From NCBI GenBank assembly GCA_012799495.1, contig JAAZLD010000455.1, positions 1 to 7,713 of the forward strand: a stretch of 7,713 bases of DNA, in the 5' to 3' direction. The notes beneath the pieces were generated by a model. The model was given only the letters and a program-made list of their open reading frames with translations, made no database searches and was not told the DNA's origin. Positions 7,713-7,713 of the stretch are shown here, one piece after another. Both the position numbers and the translations under genes were made by a program. The number at the start of each line of letters is the position of its first letter. Position 1 is the first letter of the stretch. Source of the DNA: Desulfitobacterium sp. Lineage in GTDB: Bacteria > Bacillota > Desulfitobacteriia > Desulfitobacteriales > Desulfitobacteriaceae.

Positions 7713-7713
7713 G

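Noticed and set aside
1..7713. CRISPR array, tRNA, rRNA or riboswitch
   Set aside because: I saw no spaced direct repeats, cloverleaf-like segments or known leader motifs. The non-coding gaps are at most about 130 bases.

Overview
The window looks like part of a defence island from a low-GC Gram-positive (Firmicutes-type) bacterium. It is AT-rich, has purine-rich Shine-Dalgarno sites (including a perfect AGGAGGT), packs its genes tightly on one strand, and ends in an IS3-family fragment. The species cannot be named from the sequence.

Positions 1-4263 carry the 3' part of a type I restriction-modification operon, all on the + strand. It contains the last 130 or so codons of hsdS (cut by the window edge), a complete hsdR of 1041 codons, and a 240-codon YgjP-like (DUF45) zinc metallopeptidase. 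The gaps are only 12 and 10 bases. The methyltransferase gene hsdM is not in the window and probably lies upstream.

Positions 4264-4396 are a short spacer. It holds a 15-codon ORF right after the metallopeptidase stop and, at its far end, a strong ribosome binding site. Positions 4397-7303 encode a 968-residue protein with a phospholipase D (PLD)-like centre and long uncharacterised arms. From memory it resembles the VPA1262 family, which is known mainly as hypothetical proteins. I see no terminator between hsdS and the end of this gene. A clear hairpin terminator follows it (7354-7393), so hsdS-hsdR-metallopeptidase-PLD protein may form one transcription unit. This PLD-like protein is the best candidate here for a poorly described defence component.

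Positions 7394-7713, beyond the terminator, are debris: the 5' third or so of a small gene resembling a family seen near restriction systems, joined within about 12 bases to the last 36 codons of an IS3-type transposase. This looks like the scar of an insertion followed by deletion and may mark the edge of the island.

In the expected scheme HsdS picks the target sequence, HsdR translocates and cuts unmodified DNA, and HsdM (off-window) protects host DNA. The roles of the metallopeptidase and the PLD-like protein are unproven. Their position suggests accessory processing or a second layer of nucleic-acid attack.
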